Assembly (NCBI RefSeq): GCF_040436345.1
Contig: NC_133230.1
Location: forward strand, 8,081,297 to 8,145,296
Origin: Pagrus major
Taxonomy: Eukaryota > Chordata > Actinopteri > Spariformes > Sparidae
Reading direction: 5' to 3'
Length of the DNA stretch: 64,000 nucleotides
Shown here: positions 38,601-49,063 of the stretch, one piece after another
Layout of the letters: every line of letters begins with the position of its first letter
How positions within the stretch are numbered: the stretch's first letter is position 1
Made by a program: the position numbers and the translations under genes
Notes under the pieces: model-generated
Told to the model about the DNA's origin: nothing
Databases searched by the model: none
The model's input: the letters and a program-made list of their open reading frames with translations, nothing else

Positions 38601-41412
38601 GTGGAGCCTCACAGCAGTCGCAGGCGTCTTGAGTATTCTGATTATCCTGCGTCCAAGATGTCTTGAACTGACTCTATGGCGTACATGCAACATGTTTTAT
38701 TTCTGTCCTCACCCTCTGCTGTTGGAGGCTCCGTGGATGAACTGACGCCGGTCACATGGGCGGCGACTTTAGGAAGAGGGACCCCTCGGACCCCAGGGTC
38801 CAGGACAGGCAGCACTCCTGTCAGCTTATCTGTAAAAGTACACACAAGACGTTTTTTAGCAGAAAAAGACATACTCGTTCTGATTAGTAATACTTGATAG
38901 TCAATGGAGGCATTGTTCTCACCTCTCATAGCCGTGGATATCTCCTTCTGGAATCTGTCAGCCATCGTCTGAAGAAGAAGTAGGAGGAGGAGTGAACAGG
39001 CAGCAAGGCAAAGTAACTTATCCTCTTCAGTTAGGGCTATTACGATATCTTTCCATCTTTAAATCTAAAAACAACCACAGTAATCCACCTGGGACCTAGC
39101 CATCATTCGGTCCCCTCTCCGGGTCAACAAATATGTCATCCAGTGACCTGCAATAGCAGTATTCCCTTTTGGGCGAGTCACTATTGTTTAGCAGTGATGT
39201 AGAGTGACATCATTTTCCCTAATTCAATCAGATGTGCCTGGGTAACTGTGTGTAATGTCATAAAAAATATAATTATTAAGTCTAATTTCTGAAAATGCTG
39301 CAACATTGTGGACAGAATACGTACTGGGTGCACATACAGTCCTGTAAAAAAGCGACCACTGGTGTCTTAAATATATGGAACACAAATTAAAATTAGATTA
39401 AGAAATAAATCAAAAACCTTCTCTATGTGGTAGTGGAGCTGTTGCGTGACTTGCCAGCAGGGGTCGCTCTTCTTGTCCTCTGCTGAATCTTCCGACATAG
39501 AGAGCAGATTTGCGTTAATCAGACAGGAAACGCTGCTCCGGGAGAAACTCTCCTGCATCTGTCGACAGAAAGGAAGTAAAACACACAATGCAAACCAATT
39601 ATTGTTTTATTTTTTCTTGATAAAATCTTGATGCCAATCTGATTTCTCTATAAAATGTCATAAACAATGCCAGTTATATCAGCTCAGATATTCAGATTGA
39701 TAGTAATTGTTCTATATGTGGAAGAAAAGCAGCAATGTCCTGTCTCCTGTCAGTCAACTTATGGTTTCATGCAGTGGCAGACTCAGGCTGTCTGAGGGGA
39801 GAAAGGTGAGAGGGCACCAGCTGCATGTTGTGTGGTACCAATGTGCAGAAAGTCATGATGCATTCAGGGTGAAATGGTTCCTTTTCTTGGGTTTTGGGCA
39901 ACTTATATAGCAGAGCATCGTATATTCTGCATTTTAAACAGCATTTTCTGCACTTTTGCCGTAAACCAGCCTGTCCTCATGAGACAAAAGAGCATATAGA
40001 TAGACCGTGAAAGCAGCTTATTACGTCCCATATTCAAGTTTCTTGTTAGGCGACGACCTCTAGTGGCTATAGTTATTATTACGTCAGCAAAGGAGGAAGT
40101 CACATGAATAGGGAGGAGGTAGTGGACGGATGGTTGGGTCAAACAAGCACGGGACTTTCACTCAGGAGGCTGCTGATTGTGTCCAGTGTGAAAAGTCAGC
40201 AGTGACTTATTTTCATTTATTAATTCAGTTAAGGTACAGCACGTCGATATGTAACTCAAGTCATGTACGTAAAGTAGGTACATTCGTAACTGAAGTTGCA
40301 GAAGTAACACAGTAGAAGTAGGTCAAACCAAGTAGTTTTAGTGGCTGAATGAGTACGATGAAGCCTGTCACCAACCAGTCATTAATCTGCTTAAGTATGA
40401 GGATGTGTTGGACTACTTGTGTTAGCTCTACAACATACAACACACAGTATCGGCATATAAGTAGACAAGCATACATCAATATGAAAATGTTTGAGAGATT
40501 ATAATGCAGAAAAAGTTTCTTGGCGTCATTTACGATCATTAAATCCCAAGAAAGTTACCATTTCAGTCAATTAGGCCTCCAACACATCTTTGTCACAACT
40601 ACATTTGAAGGATCATTGCAAAGAATGCCTACAATGACCAATATATATGAATGTTTACTCCCTAATATCAGTAGCAGCATCGCAAATGCAAAGCAGCCTG
40701 TGTTAATGTGCAATTATCTCTGTTGAGGGAGTCGTTTCGCTGTCACTCAGCCAATCAGAGCTCAGCACCGGATCTATCAGCTTTTATCTGCTTGTCATAA
40801 TATCTGCTCAAAGTCTGAAACATGTTGCTTTAGGGTGTCACAGCCTCCCCAGTCCCAAATAGACTCATTTCCTGCCTTTGTGTTCTGTTATCTACTCTGC
40901 CAACTTTCTCCTGTCTCATTGTCCGGCCTTAGAATGACACAAATTCTTGTATAACTGGGACTTTAACCTCAAATACACTATTTAAAAATAGGATTCCTGC
41001 AAAAGGAAATACTCAGAGGAACAAAAAAAGTGGGTATTAAGGTTTTACCAGACCTCCTTTAGTTTTATATTGATTGCATATTGATATCTGGGTTGATAAA
41101 TAGAGTATTAGGGTATCTTTAAAGTCATATGGAAACTCTTGAAAGATGTAATCCCTGTAAAACAAATGGTGGATCAGCATGAAGCTCTGAAGCTCATCTG
41201 TCATCTGTAAAATATGGGTCACACCCGGTCATCTGGCGGTCAGCTTGATGCTGTCATCTGTTGGATGAAGGGGTGAGAAGACAAAACGCACATCTTACCG
41301 TGTTCAGGACTCTGTTGAAGTACATGAAGCTGACGGCGACCGCGATGGTCTGCAGGAGGATCGCAGAGAGTGTGATGAGCCCCAGACACTGGAGAGAGAC
41401 AGGAATGGCCAT
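35615..41412 (-). CDS. tnfsf10: tnfsf10, TRAIL-like TNF superfamily ligand
   Basis: Type II membrane cytokine that, in the known family, trimerises and engages death receptors to trigger apoptosis. Coding exons in gene order: 41412-41299, 39558-39418, 38968-38923, 38829-38713, 36720-36488, 35824-35615. They sum to 861 nt, or 286 residues (human TNFSF10 281), and all phases agree. A single membrane anchor spans about residues 11-31 after a short cytoplasmic end. The stalk has the TRAIL word PCWQV. The TNF domain shows GLYYIYGQTYFR, LVQYIYKK, PVPILLMKS and the terminal YFGAFLVG. Cys235 in RSACW matches the TRAIL cysteine that binds zinc at the trimer axis, which sets it apart from other TNF ligands. 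An intron of 663 bases (35825-36487) interrupts the TNF domain after YIYKK. The donor after exon 2 (GTTTTT) is weak. A paralogue name cannot be excluded. Confidence 0.93.
36010..36320. repeat. Repeat-like insertion in last tnfsf10 intron
   Basis: Within the intron that splits the TNF domain, this block begins with AGAAATGCACTATATTTGGG and includes CCGAATAATCAGCC, phrases resembling fish hAT-type non-autonomous elements. The decayed minus-strand frame over it (36014-36316) is not a gene. Boundaries and family are uncertain. Confidence 0.35.
37053..37169. mobile_element. Small fold-back element in tnfsf10 intron 4
   Basis: Left arm 37053-37089 and right arm 37134-37169 are imperfect inverted repeats (TCTCATCCC..GTCAAATACTG against CAGTATTTGACC..GGGATGAGA) with about 44 bases between. 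The RNA or single strand could form a hairpin with about 36-base arms. This looks like a MITE or the remnant of a longer fold-back element. Confidence 0.65.
37715..38005 (+). mobile_element. LINE 3' end fragment in tnfsf10 intron 4
   Basis: The block CATCTATCGCATGAGGGAAC, then CTTCCTGAGG with T-rich runs, then TGGGCTTTATAAATAAAATT and a short (CTTGA)n tail, is the typical 3' end of a widespread fish non-LTR element. It is inserted opposite to tnfsf10. Only the 3' end is present, as expected from truncated reverse transcription. Confidence 0.6.
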
Positions 41413-41766
41413 ATCACAGCGTGAGGACGGCAACCCAAAATAAGTTCCGAGCAGGGAGGAAAGCGCTTCCAGCAGGGGAGGACAAGTCAGATCAAGCTCT
41501 GCTGCATTTCTGCTGTGGAGGAAGAGACGGGGGGGGAGGACGAGGGGGGAGAGAGGGAGGCAAACAGGGCTGCAGTTTGAGGGTAGGTGGAGCAGAAAGG
41601 GAGAGAAAGACAGAGGAGGTATGGAGGATTACAACAGCCTCAATAAGTCACTGTTAGCAGACTGAAATGAGCTGAGAGCTGCATGCTGCGCTGCACAGCC
41701 AACTTCATGACGCGTTCACGTACCGTCGGAAATGTGCAAACTTTGAGTTCAGTGCACAGGTACAAC
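41413..41766 (-). promoter_or_regulatory. Presumed tnfsf10 promoter and 5'UTR
   Basis: Sequence just upstream of the tnfsf10 start codon. It contains G/A-rich runs (41530-41630) and the palindrome GGAAAGCGCTTCC near 41459-41471. No TATA box, ISRE or NF-kB site was assigned with confidence. The call rests on position only. Confidence 0.3.
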
Positions 41767-42520
41767 CAGTGGTGGAGTGTAACTGAGTACATTTACTCAA
41801 GTACTGCACTGAAGGACAGTTTTGAAGTACTTGTATTTCGCTTGAGTAATTCTATGTTTCTGTTACTCCATTACATTTTGGAGGCAAATATTGTACTTTT
41901 CCTTATTTATTTGATACATTTAGTAACTAGTTACTTTGCAGATTGCATGCTGCATCAGAGACAGAGAAGCACACTTTTAAGTAAAATGTATTTTATTGAC
42001 AATCTGCAAGAAACAAAATAATACTGATTTGGAAAATCTGAAAAATGCTAGAGCCGATAATTGGACTATTATCAGTCGACCCAAAGCATAAACATATAGG
42101 TAGATATGTATAATTTACTTTTACTTGTACTTTTACTTCTACTACTACATTCAATATCAAATGCCTTAATACGTGTTACTCAAGTAGAAATCATATGGGT
42201 GATTTTTGCTTTTACCAAAGTAATATAACACAATATCTTTATTTTTACTGAAGTATGACTTTTTTTTTTTTAATTATTTTTTTGGCCTTTGTATGGCTTT
42301 AATGATAGGACAGCTTCAGAAATGACAGGAAACAAGATGAGAGAGAGAGGGGGTGACACGCAGCATAGGCCCCGAGGCTGGGACTCAAACCCAGGGCCGC
42401 TGCAGCAAGGACAAAGCCTCTGTACATGGGACACCCACTCTACCAACTGAGCTAATGGGCTCCTTGAAGTGTGACTTTTGACTCCTTTTTACTCCTTTTA
42501 ACAACCTAAACAAGAGGCTA
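41767..42520. mobile_element. Non-autonomous DNA element interrupted by a SINE
   Basis: Starting CAGTGGTGGAGTGTAACTGA at 41767, with repeated ACTCAAGTA and ACTTTTACTT words, this matches my memory of a very common fish element whose ends read CAGTGGTGGAA. The right terminus is not preserved. A SINE (42264-42474) is inserted within it and has duplicated TGAAGTRTGACTTTT. Confidence 0.6.
42264..42474 (-). mobile_element. tRNA-derived SINE nested in a DNA element
   Basis: On the minus strand the head reads TTAGCTCAGTTGGTAGAGTG (tRNA A box) and, about 50 bases later, GGGTTTGAGTCCC (B box). A CT-rich body and an A-rich tail follow on the left side near 42259-42275. The insertion is flanked by direct repeats TGAAGTATGACTTTT (42249-42263) and TGAAGTGTGACTTTT (42475-42489), 14 of 15 identical, consistent with a target-site duplication. 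Confidence 0.8.
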
Positions 42521-42694
42521 ATACTATTAATAAAGACCATGTGGGCTGTCCGAGTGTGACATTAGAAAAACAGATGAGCACACTGGGGGACTCCCTCTAC
42601 AGTGGTCCAATGTGCAAGAAAATATGATGCAACAAGTGTTTCACCATGGATGCAGCGTTACTCTCTGGAGTAGCCGCAGCCCTTTTTATTTGTA

Positions 42695-42803
42695 TTATTG
42701 GACAGCCGGAGTCTGGGGAGGACAAGCAAACTGCACACAGAAGGGCCAGTAATCAAACCCAGGACCTTCTTGTTGTGAGGCAACAGTGCTTAACACCCAA
42801 CAG
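42695..42803 (-). mobile_element. Truncated tRNA-like SINE fragment
   Basis: The minus strand reads AAGCACTGTTGCCTCACAAC, AAGAAGGTCCTGGGTTTGAT (B-box-like) and then CTGTGTGCAGTTTGCTTGTC, the order of a widespread fish SINE. The A-box end is missing or worn. It lies about 220 bases from a complete SINE. Confidence 0.6.
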
Positions 42804-43957
42804 CTTGATGTCATTTCTGAAAGTTTTAAGCAAAATGAAGCTTTTATTATATTATTTCGTTTACTCCTTTCTGTGGTTGAAAGTAACTTTGCTCCAGCTA
42901 CATTCCAATGTTGCAACATCAAACACAGTTTGCCTTCATTTACTGATTACTTCCTGCCAGAAAAACTTCACTGCATTATACATCTTTACAACTGCTGGTC
43001 TCTAAATTTGGAGCCCCCGAAGGCAGCGTAAAATAACTGTTGGTTGATTTTAAGGAGAGCGTGGCGGCCCTGGAAACAATCAGTGGCTAAAAGTGATGTG
43101 TTTTATTAAGATATTTGGTCGTATGTCTGTATTTTTGTCTGTCTACTTTCACTAAACATTTTCACAGTTGTCTTTATAAGACTCATACGTTCTCTTCCAG
43201 CTGCAGCTAAAGCACTTCAAATACTGCTGCAGGTAGCACATAATCAGCATCTGAAAGTAAGATGAAAAAAGCCAATTTTTCCTTCTCTTTCCGGCTATTG
43301 TGCAGTGATCTGAGTGAATGCTGGCCGATTAGTGCCAAATGACCCGCCATTGTTAGTGGTTCAGTGTAACTCTAAGTAGTATTTGTCACAGGGGAGTCAT
43401 TCAATCTGCAGAACTTAACCTTGAGTGGTGGTTCCTTTACTTTCATTCCTTTACCTCTAACCCCTGCTCCATTGTCAGTGTACGGAAGTGAATTAGATGT
43501 GCTGGACCCTCCCGTGTGAAACATATTCCCCCTGGCTCATGTAGTGTTCACACAGGTTGGAAGCGCTGCACTGGATCAAACTGAAAAAATGTTGGGAGTG
43601 AGAACAACAGCTGAGGAAAAAGAAGTATTTAGTTTGTTTCCGTCACTGATTAGAATCTGAAAACGCGGAAGAGAAAGATAAGAAGTTCCTGCCGTCCCTT
43701 AAGCGAGCAAATTCCCAGGCTTGTCAGAGACAAGTAGCGGGGAAGGTGAGTAATATGTGAAGACTGTCAGGCCTGAGGCAGGGAAGATGACACCCTGAGA
43801 GACATGCCTGTCTACAGTCCCATGGTGAAAAGCCAGAGAGAGAGAGAGAGAGATTTTGGAAGTATTGCAGAAATTATTGTTATTCATCTAAAACCATTTT
43901 TATCATCATCTTTCCTATCATGTTAGTTATTTCCTTGTCTTAAGTTCAATCAGTCAG

Positions 43958-43977
43958 CGACCTTTGACCTTTGACCT
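43958..43977 (-). promoter_or_regulatory. Triple direct repeat of nuclear-receptor half-sites (DR1)
   Basis: On the minus strand AGGTCA, A, AGGTCA, A, AGGTCG: three hexamers each one base apart. DR1 is the preferred arrangement of PPAR-RXR, HNF4 and RXR dimers. It lies between tnfsf10 and nceh1, about 2.5 kb upstream of tnfsf10. Confidence 0.45.
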
Positions 43978-44032
43978 CTGTCCAACATGTCCACATGCAG
44001 CAGGCTCTGACTGGCTTTAATCCTCGTTTTGA

Positions 44033-44102
44033 AGCTTAAAGCAATAGTTTGACATTTTGAGAAATTTCCCTTTCTTGCCAAGCGTTCAATGAGCAGATTT
44101 AG
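44033..44102 (+). repeat. Fragment of dispersed repeat shared with 55171-55345
   Basis: The phrases AGCAATAGTTTGACATTTTG and TTTCTTGCCAAG match the start of a common fish repeat. The window's other copy at 55171 starts GGAATAGTTTGTCATTTTAG and continues further. Confidence 0.5.
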
Positions 44103-47100
44103 CTCTTCTTGCAAGCCCAGTCCTGCCTGCCTGTGATTGGTTGGCTTCATTGGCAACATTCACTATGTTTCACTCAAACTGTTAACTCACACAGTAGCTC
44201 TGGTTATTCCTGTTTTCCTTGCGGTTCTGATTCAGTGGTTTATAAACTGTAGTTTCCTGGGTAAACACACCGACCCCTTTAGCCACGGGGGTCGGATTGT
44301 TTACTGGGGATACTACAGCTCACGTAACGCTGTATGAGCTCCACTGCTGGCTGTTGGTTTTACAAACCAACCACGGAAAAGGCACAGGCACAATCTATTA
44401 ACACCAGACAGCCAGTGTTAGGAAATAACATGCTAGCTAGCTAATTCTTATCTCTTTTGTGGTCTATTTAAACAGTTAATTCGTCGCGGCCCACTGACCT
44501 CCCTCCCTGCCTCTCGTTGCCCAGTGGACTACCAGGGCCACGAACGTCTGTCAGAATTATTCAGTTTTGTCGACAGGAAGACGGCACCTATGAGTTGAAC
44601 TTCACAGCTTTTCTTGCCTTGTCTCGTCAAAATGCTTAATGAAAGTAATTAGCAATGAAAACTAACAAAGAACATTAAATACAAAATGTGAATATGTTGA
44701 ATTGCTATTGCTGCAAAAATACAGACAACAAATAGGTTCAAAACCTGGTTTTATTTCATAAAAATCTTACTGTTTACAAGCGTCAATTTACAACAAAAGT
44801 TGTCTCATGACACTTTTCAATTCAAAATTCAAAACCCTGAAACTGGAACATAACTTTGGTTAACACCAAAATCATCACTGTGTGAAAACTCGCAGCATGG
44901 TGCGACTCTCAAACCCAAAAATCTGAAATCAGTTATGAGAACAGTTGGAAACATAAAGGCTCGCAGAGAAACACTGGAAAATTAAAGCAGTTTTCCACTG
45001 AAGCGAAGAGCTAGAATAATTTCCAGAAGACACACAATGGCTTTAGAGGACGGATCATGCACCATCCGCCCTTTTCTGTCCTCCACTCCCCTTTTCCCTC
45101 CCTAAAGTCATGGAATCTCCCTAAATTCCCATCTGAGCACGACAGCTGTTCATTGTCTCATTTATGAAACAAAGACTCGTGCTTAAAATTGCTACAGCAG
45201 CACAATGCACACAGACAGTTGCCAGTGACTTAGCGTGTTGGTGGAAGGGTGGTTCCCTGATAGGAAGCAAGTGTATGTGAATGTGGGAGTGTAGAAACTG
45301 AGACAAAGCACACAGGTTAATATTTACATAACACAAGCCTCCATTTCTATCCAGTTAATCCAGCACTGATCTATAAATACTGTTTAAGATGGTTAGACTG
45401 AGGTTAGGATTAGAAGTACATTCAGGAATGCAGTTATGAATATTATTATCGGGGTTATTTTTGATCGGTGTTATGAAAGGATGTGTTCAATGACCTCCAA
45501 ATATAAAATACACAGGGGTTATGTGCAGAATAAAAGAAAAATATATATAGGGTGACAAGTATCTGACATGTAGACGAACAACTCATGATTTGAGTGTTTC
45601 ACTATGGGATTTTGGTCTCAATGTGTCAGCTCAAGACCAAAGAAGGTCCATGTTGTTCCCAGTCCACTAGAGGGGGTTGTTGCATTGATTATTGGTGCTG
45701 CTGGATATATTCACCCATAAACGCTCTCCCCAGTAAAGCAAGTCTGATCTGGGAAAATGATTGAAAGCCGGTGCAGATCTCGCTATTGTGTGTTTAATTT
45801 TTTAGTCCCCATCTACTTCAGTTGGTTAGGAGAATCCTGCAACGCTGTTTTGCTCCAGAAATGTTTTGTGGACTATGAAACGTCACCTGACTTTCCATCC
45901 ACATTGTCAAGTGGCCCTCACTCTTGTGAGGTTTAAACTGCAGCTTCCCCACACTTGAAAAGGCAGCTTGCTCCAGAAGATTGGACTGGAATTCACTCAA
46001 TGACCAAGATTCAGCTTTCTTTCTTTTCTTTCTTTTATTTGAAAGTTGCCAAGGCCAATAACAGGTGAAAAACCTTAAACACAAACACAAATAGAAGGTC
46101 AAGAAAAATGTAACCCAAGAATCCATAATCAATCAACATAACCCAAAATCAACTACTTAATTTTTAAGGTACTAGAAATCAATCTTGAAAATAAGTGAAA
46201 AGTACCCATACTTAAACCCCCAAAATGAATTAAATACATTTAAAGCACTATCTAATGATGATTTTAACCTTACAAACTTTGTCAGCGTTTAACTCCTGTA
46301 AATACACACATCATTCTTTATCAAATTACTTTTAGCTTGAATACTTTTTAAAAATACACCACCGTATTAACTGTGCTTTCAACCCACATGATATTAAATA
46401 TATAACATTTTAACCTGAATTTCATCACATAATTATTTCACAGCCCACAACCCCAATGCAAGCAGCACAGACACTTAACTGAAAGCTCACCGGCTCCTTC
46501 GTCCTTCTCTGAACCAAGCTTTAGTCCTGCAGTCTCCTTTTCCCCCGAGACTCTCCAACCATTTCTCTCACACACTGCTCACACCTCATTGTCCTGTGAG
46601 TGAGTGCCTCCAAACCCCCTGATTTCCAGATTGTCTTCACCTGGTGCCCTCAATCAGCTGCCTTCAGGCTTGGAGACATACCCAAACCTGATGCACTCAG
46701 GCAGAGATGGGAGCTGCCTGCAGCTCAACTTAACACACATAATGACAGATTTTTTTTCATTTTTGGGTCAACTTTTCTTCAAAGATATTTGGTGTTTTTT
46801 TTTTGTATTTCAGTTCAAAATTAGTTTGTCATTTTTTTTTACAAACTTTGTACTTTTGTACTAACTTTTGTAAATGTTGCAGCTGAAACAGACTCAAATA
46901 CAGATGCAGATGAGTTAAGCAATGAACAACATGCCCTGTCCCACGCATTCCTTTAATCATCATTTTTATGCATGATGAGCATTGCTTCTTATGACCCACT
47001 GCGGCTGAATGCTACCCTGTGTTGCCATCATATCGAGCAACAACAACAACAAGGTATAAAGAAGGCATCCTGCGAAACATGAATGTCACTTATGAGGCAG

Positions 47101-47880
47101 ATCGAGCAAAAGCAGGTTCAATTCAAACATGAAAAGTAAAAGTTACAACATAATGTTTGACACATTTGATGGTGAATATCACTGCATCTGGAAATATACT
47201 TTGTTTTTGCAAATAAACAGAACAATTTATGTTTCATGAGAATGACTTCTTGGTTTTTTATTGACACCCTTCATTTGTTTTTTCTTAAATCACAACAATG
47301 GGCAGAGCAGAGACATAAAGGGGAATCTGAATCCCACATGAAATGTTTAAAAGACATTAAAATGAAATTTAAAAGTAAAATTATATCATCTGAAGCCCTT
47401 GCAGAGTACCAGTTTAAATACATACATCTCAGAGGCGAGTGTTGCCCCTCAGACATCCTCCATGTTGCTGTGAAAACAACAACGTGGTTCAGTACACGTA
47501 GACATCCGACAAAAACTTAAATAGCCAACTAATTTTGACAACTTCAGTGATTCATTTATGCTCCACAGGTACCACTTTTCAGGCATTTACATCCCAAAAC
47601 ATTGTTAAGATACACAAAATATCAAACACAATGTGAAAGACAAATGGAATGAAACTTAAGGAAGTAGTGCAATAAGATTGTCAAGTGCCAGCGTCATGCG
47701 TCAGGGAAGACATCACCTTCTTGTGTTGCACGGGTTACAAGATGGGAGATTGCTACATTTATGTGAGCTGTCAAACATACAAAGTGTCCAGAAGAAATGT
47801 AATGAATTCCCCATTTATAAAAGTAATCAAAGGATATTCTTCTTATATATTATTTCTTTCTTCCTACAACAAGAGTCTAC
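44103..47880. other. Intergenic DNA without recognisable genes
   Basis: No exon of any gene is evident on either strand. It contains a small hairpin (44261-44304), a partial fold-back copy (45793-45905), AT-rich unique sequence, and minus-strand TTTATT words (about 44749 and 47257-47262) that could be distal nceh1 poly(A) signals. The open frames here are short and without domain. Confidence 0.5.
45793..45905 (+). mobile_element. Partial copy of the fold-back element
   Basis: Contains AGTCCCCATCTACTTCAGTT, GGAGAATCCTGCAACGCTG, CTCCAGAAATGTTTTGTGG and GACTTTCCATC in the same order as the right arm at 27318-27558 and the copy at 55411-55678. Only the inner part of one arm is present. Confidence 0.7.
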
Positions 47881-47889
47881 AGCCGTGCT

Positions 47890-48420
47890 TGCAGCTCCTT
47901 CAGGCTGTACTTAGGCACAGCGGTGCTTTTGCGCTAAATGCTAACATCTGCATGCTAACATGCAACACGGAAAACGCTGATGCTAAGCAGATAATGTTTC
48001 CTTATGTTCACCATCTTAGTTAGGCGTGTTAGCTTGCAAACATTTGCTAATTAGCACAGCTGGGGCAGATGGGAATGTTACTAGTTCTGCAGGTATTTGG
48101 TCACATTATTAATCAGTAATTTACCTGATTATGGTGCTGGATGAAAAGTAAAGGGATCACCACAGCTATCACAGATGAATCTGAGGTGACCATGAACACG
48201 TGTTTGCCAAATCTGATGACAATCCATCAAGTAGATGTTAAGATATTCAACCAAAACCCCAAACGGGTGGTTCTGGAGGGAGAAGTCATGGGATAACTCA
48301 AGTCATCAGGGGTTATCCTCTGGGCGACATGACCATCTGTACAAGATTTCATGGTAATCCATCCAGACAGACGTTGAGATGTTACAGTGGTACGACTGAC
48401 AAACAGGCTGACATTGGCAT
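47890..48420 (+). repeat. Dispersed repeat of the 'GCTAACATGCTAACA' type
   Basis: Successive phrases (GGCTGTACTTAGGCACAGCG, GCTAACATCTGCATGCTAAC, GTTCACCATCTTAG, ATTTGCTAATTAGCAC, GATGGGAATGTTACTAG, GGTATTTGGTCA, TTTCATGGTAATCCATCCAG) follow the order of a repeat that I recall as abundant in percomorph genomes. The copy is nearly full-length and lies downstream of nceh1. Confidence 0.6.
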
Positions 48421-49063
48421 CCACTATTGGTGTGAACACTGAAACAGTGAACACTGTTGGAATTTCCAGGGTTGCACTTTGTTTTTGTGTTCTTTCACCA
48501 CTGGTTATACAATGATTTCTGTGTGAGGCGTCATGATAAAATGTTCTGGGTTACATAAAAACTGTGCCACCACTAACGTGAACCTATGATCGGGGGTGTC
48601 TAATTCACGATTATCCGACTTTTATTTTAAAAGTATAAAATCGATTGCAATCCTTGTGACATACGCTGCTCATGTGTTGGTGGGGCGGATGAATCGGTGC
48701 ACTGATGTGGTTTTCTCCCAGAGGAAGCAGCTGATTAGTTTATCCATTAATGGAGAGCTTGTGGCTGTGAAGCGCTTATGTGGATCTATGAAGTATTTTT
48801 GTTGGCTGGTAACAGTGTTTGCCCTTCTGCTGTTCAGACCTTAAGAATCCTCTAATTATCATGTAAACTTTATATGCACCAAGGTGGTGTGTGTGTATCT
48901 GCAGGTACACGAGGGGCCCTGAGCTTAGATCTTATATTCTTATACAAAGAGCAGATGTACAAGCCCTTAGCGAGTCTGTGGTTCATAAAGCAAGGGCAGT
49001 GAAACACACACATGCACGCACCCGTACAACCAAACACAATTTCACCCCCTTGCACACGCACTC

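Noticed and set aside
38461-38640. GC-rich block suspected as an extra tnfsf10 exon
   Set aside because: The phases of exons 38829-38713 and 36720-36488 already match and the frame here is not family-like.
42264-42474. Possible tRNA gene on the minus strand
   Set aside because: B box is degenerate and the sequence continues into a SINE body and A-rich tail with a flanking target duplication.
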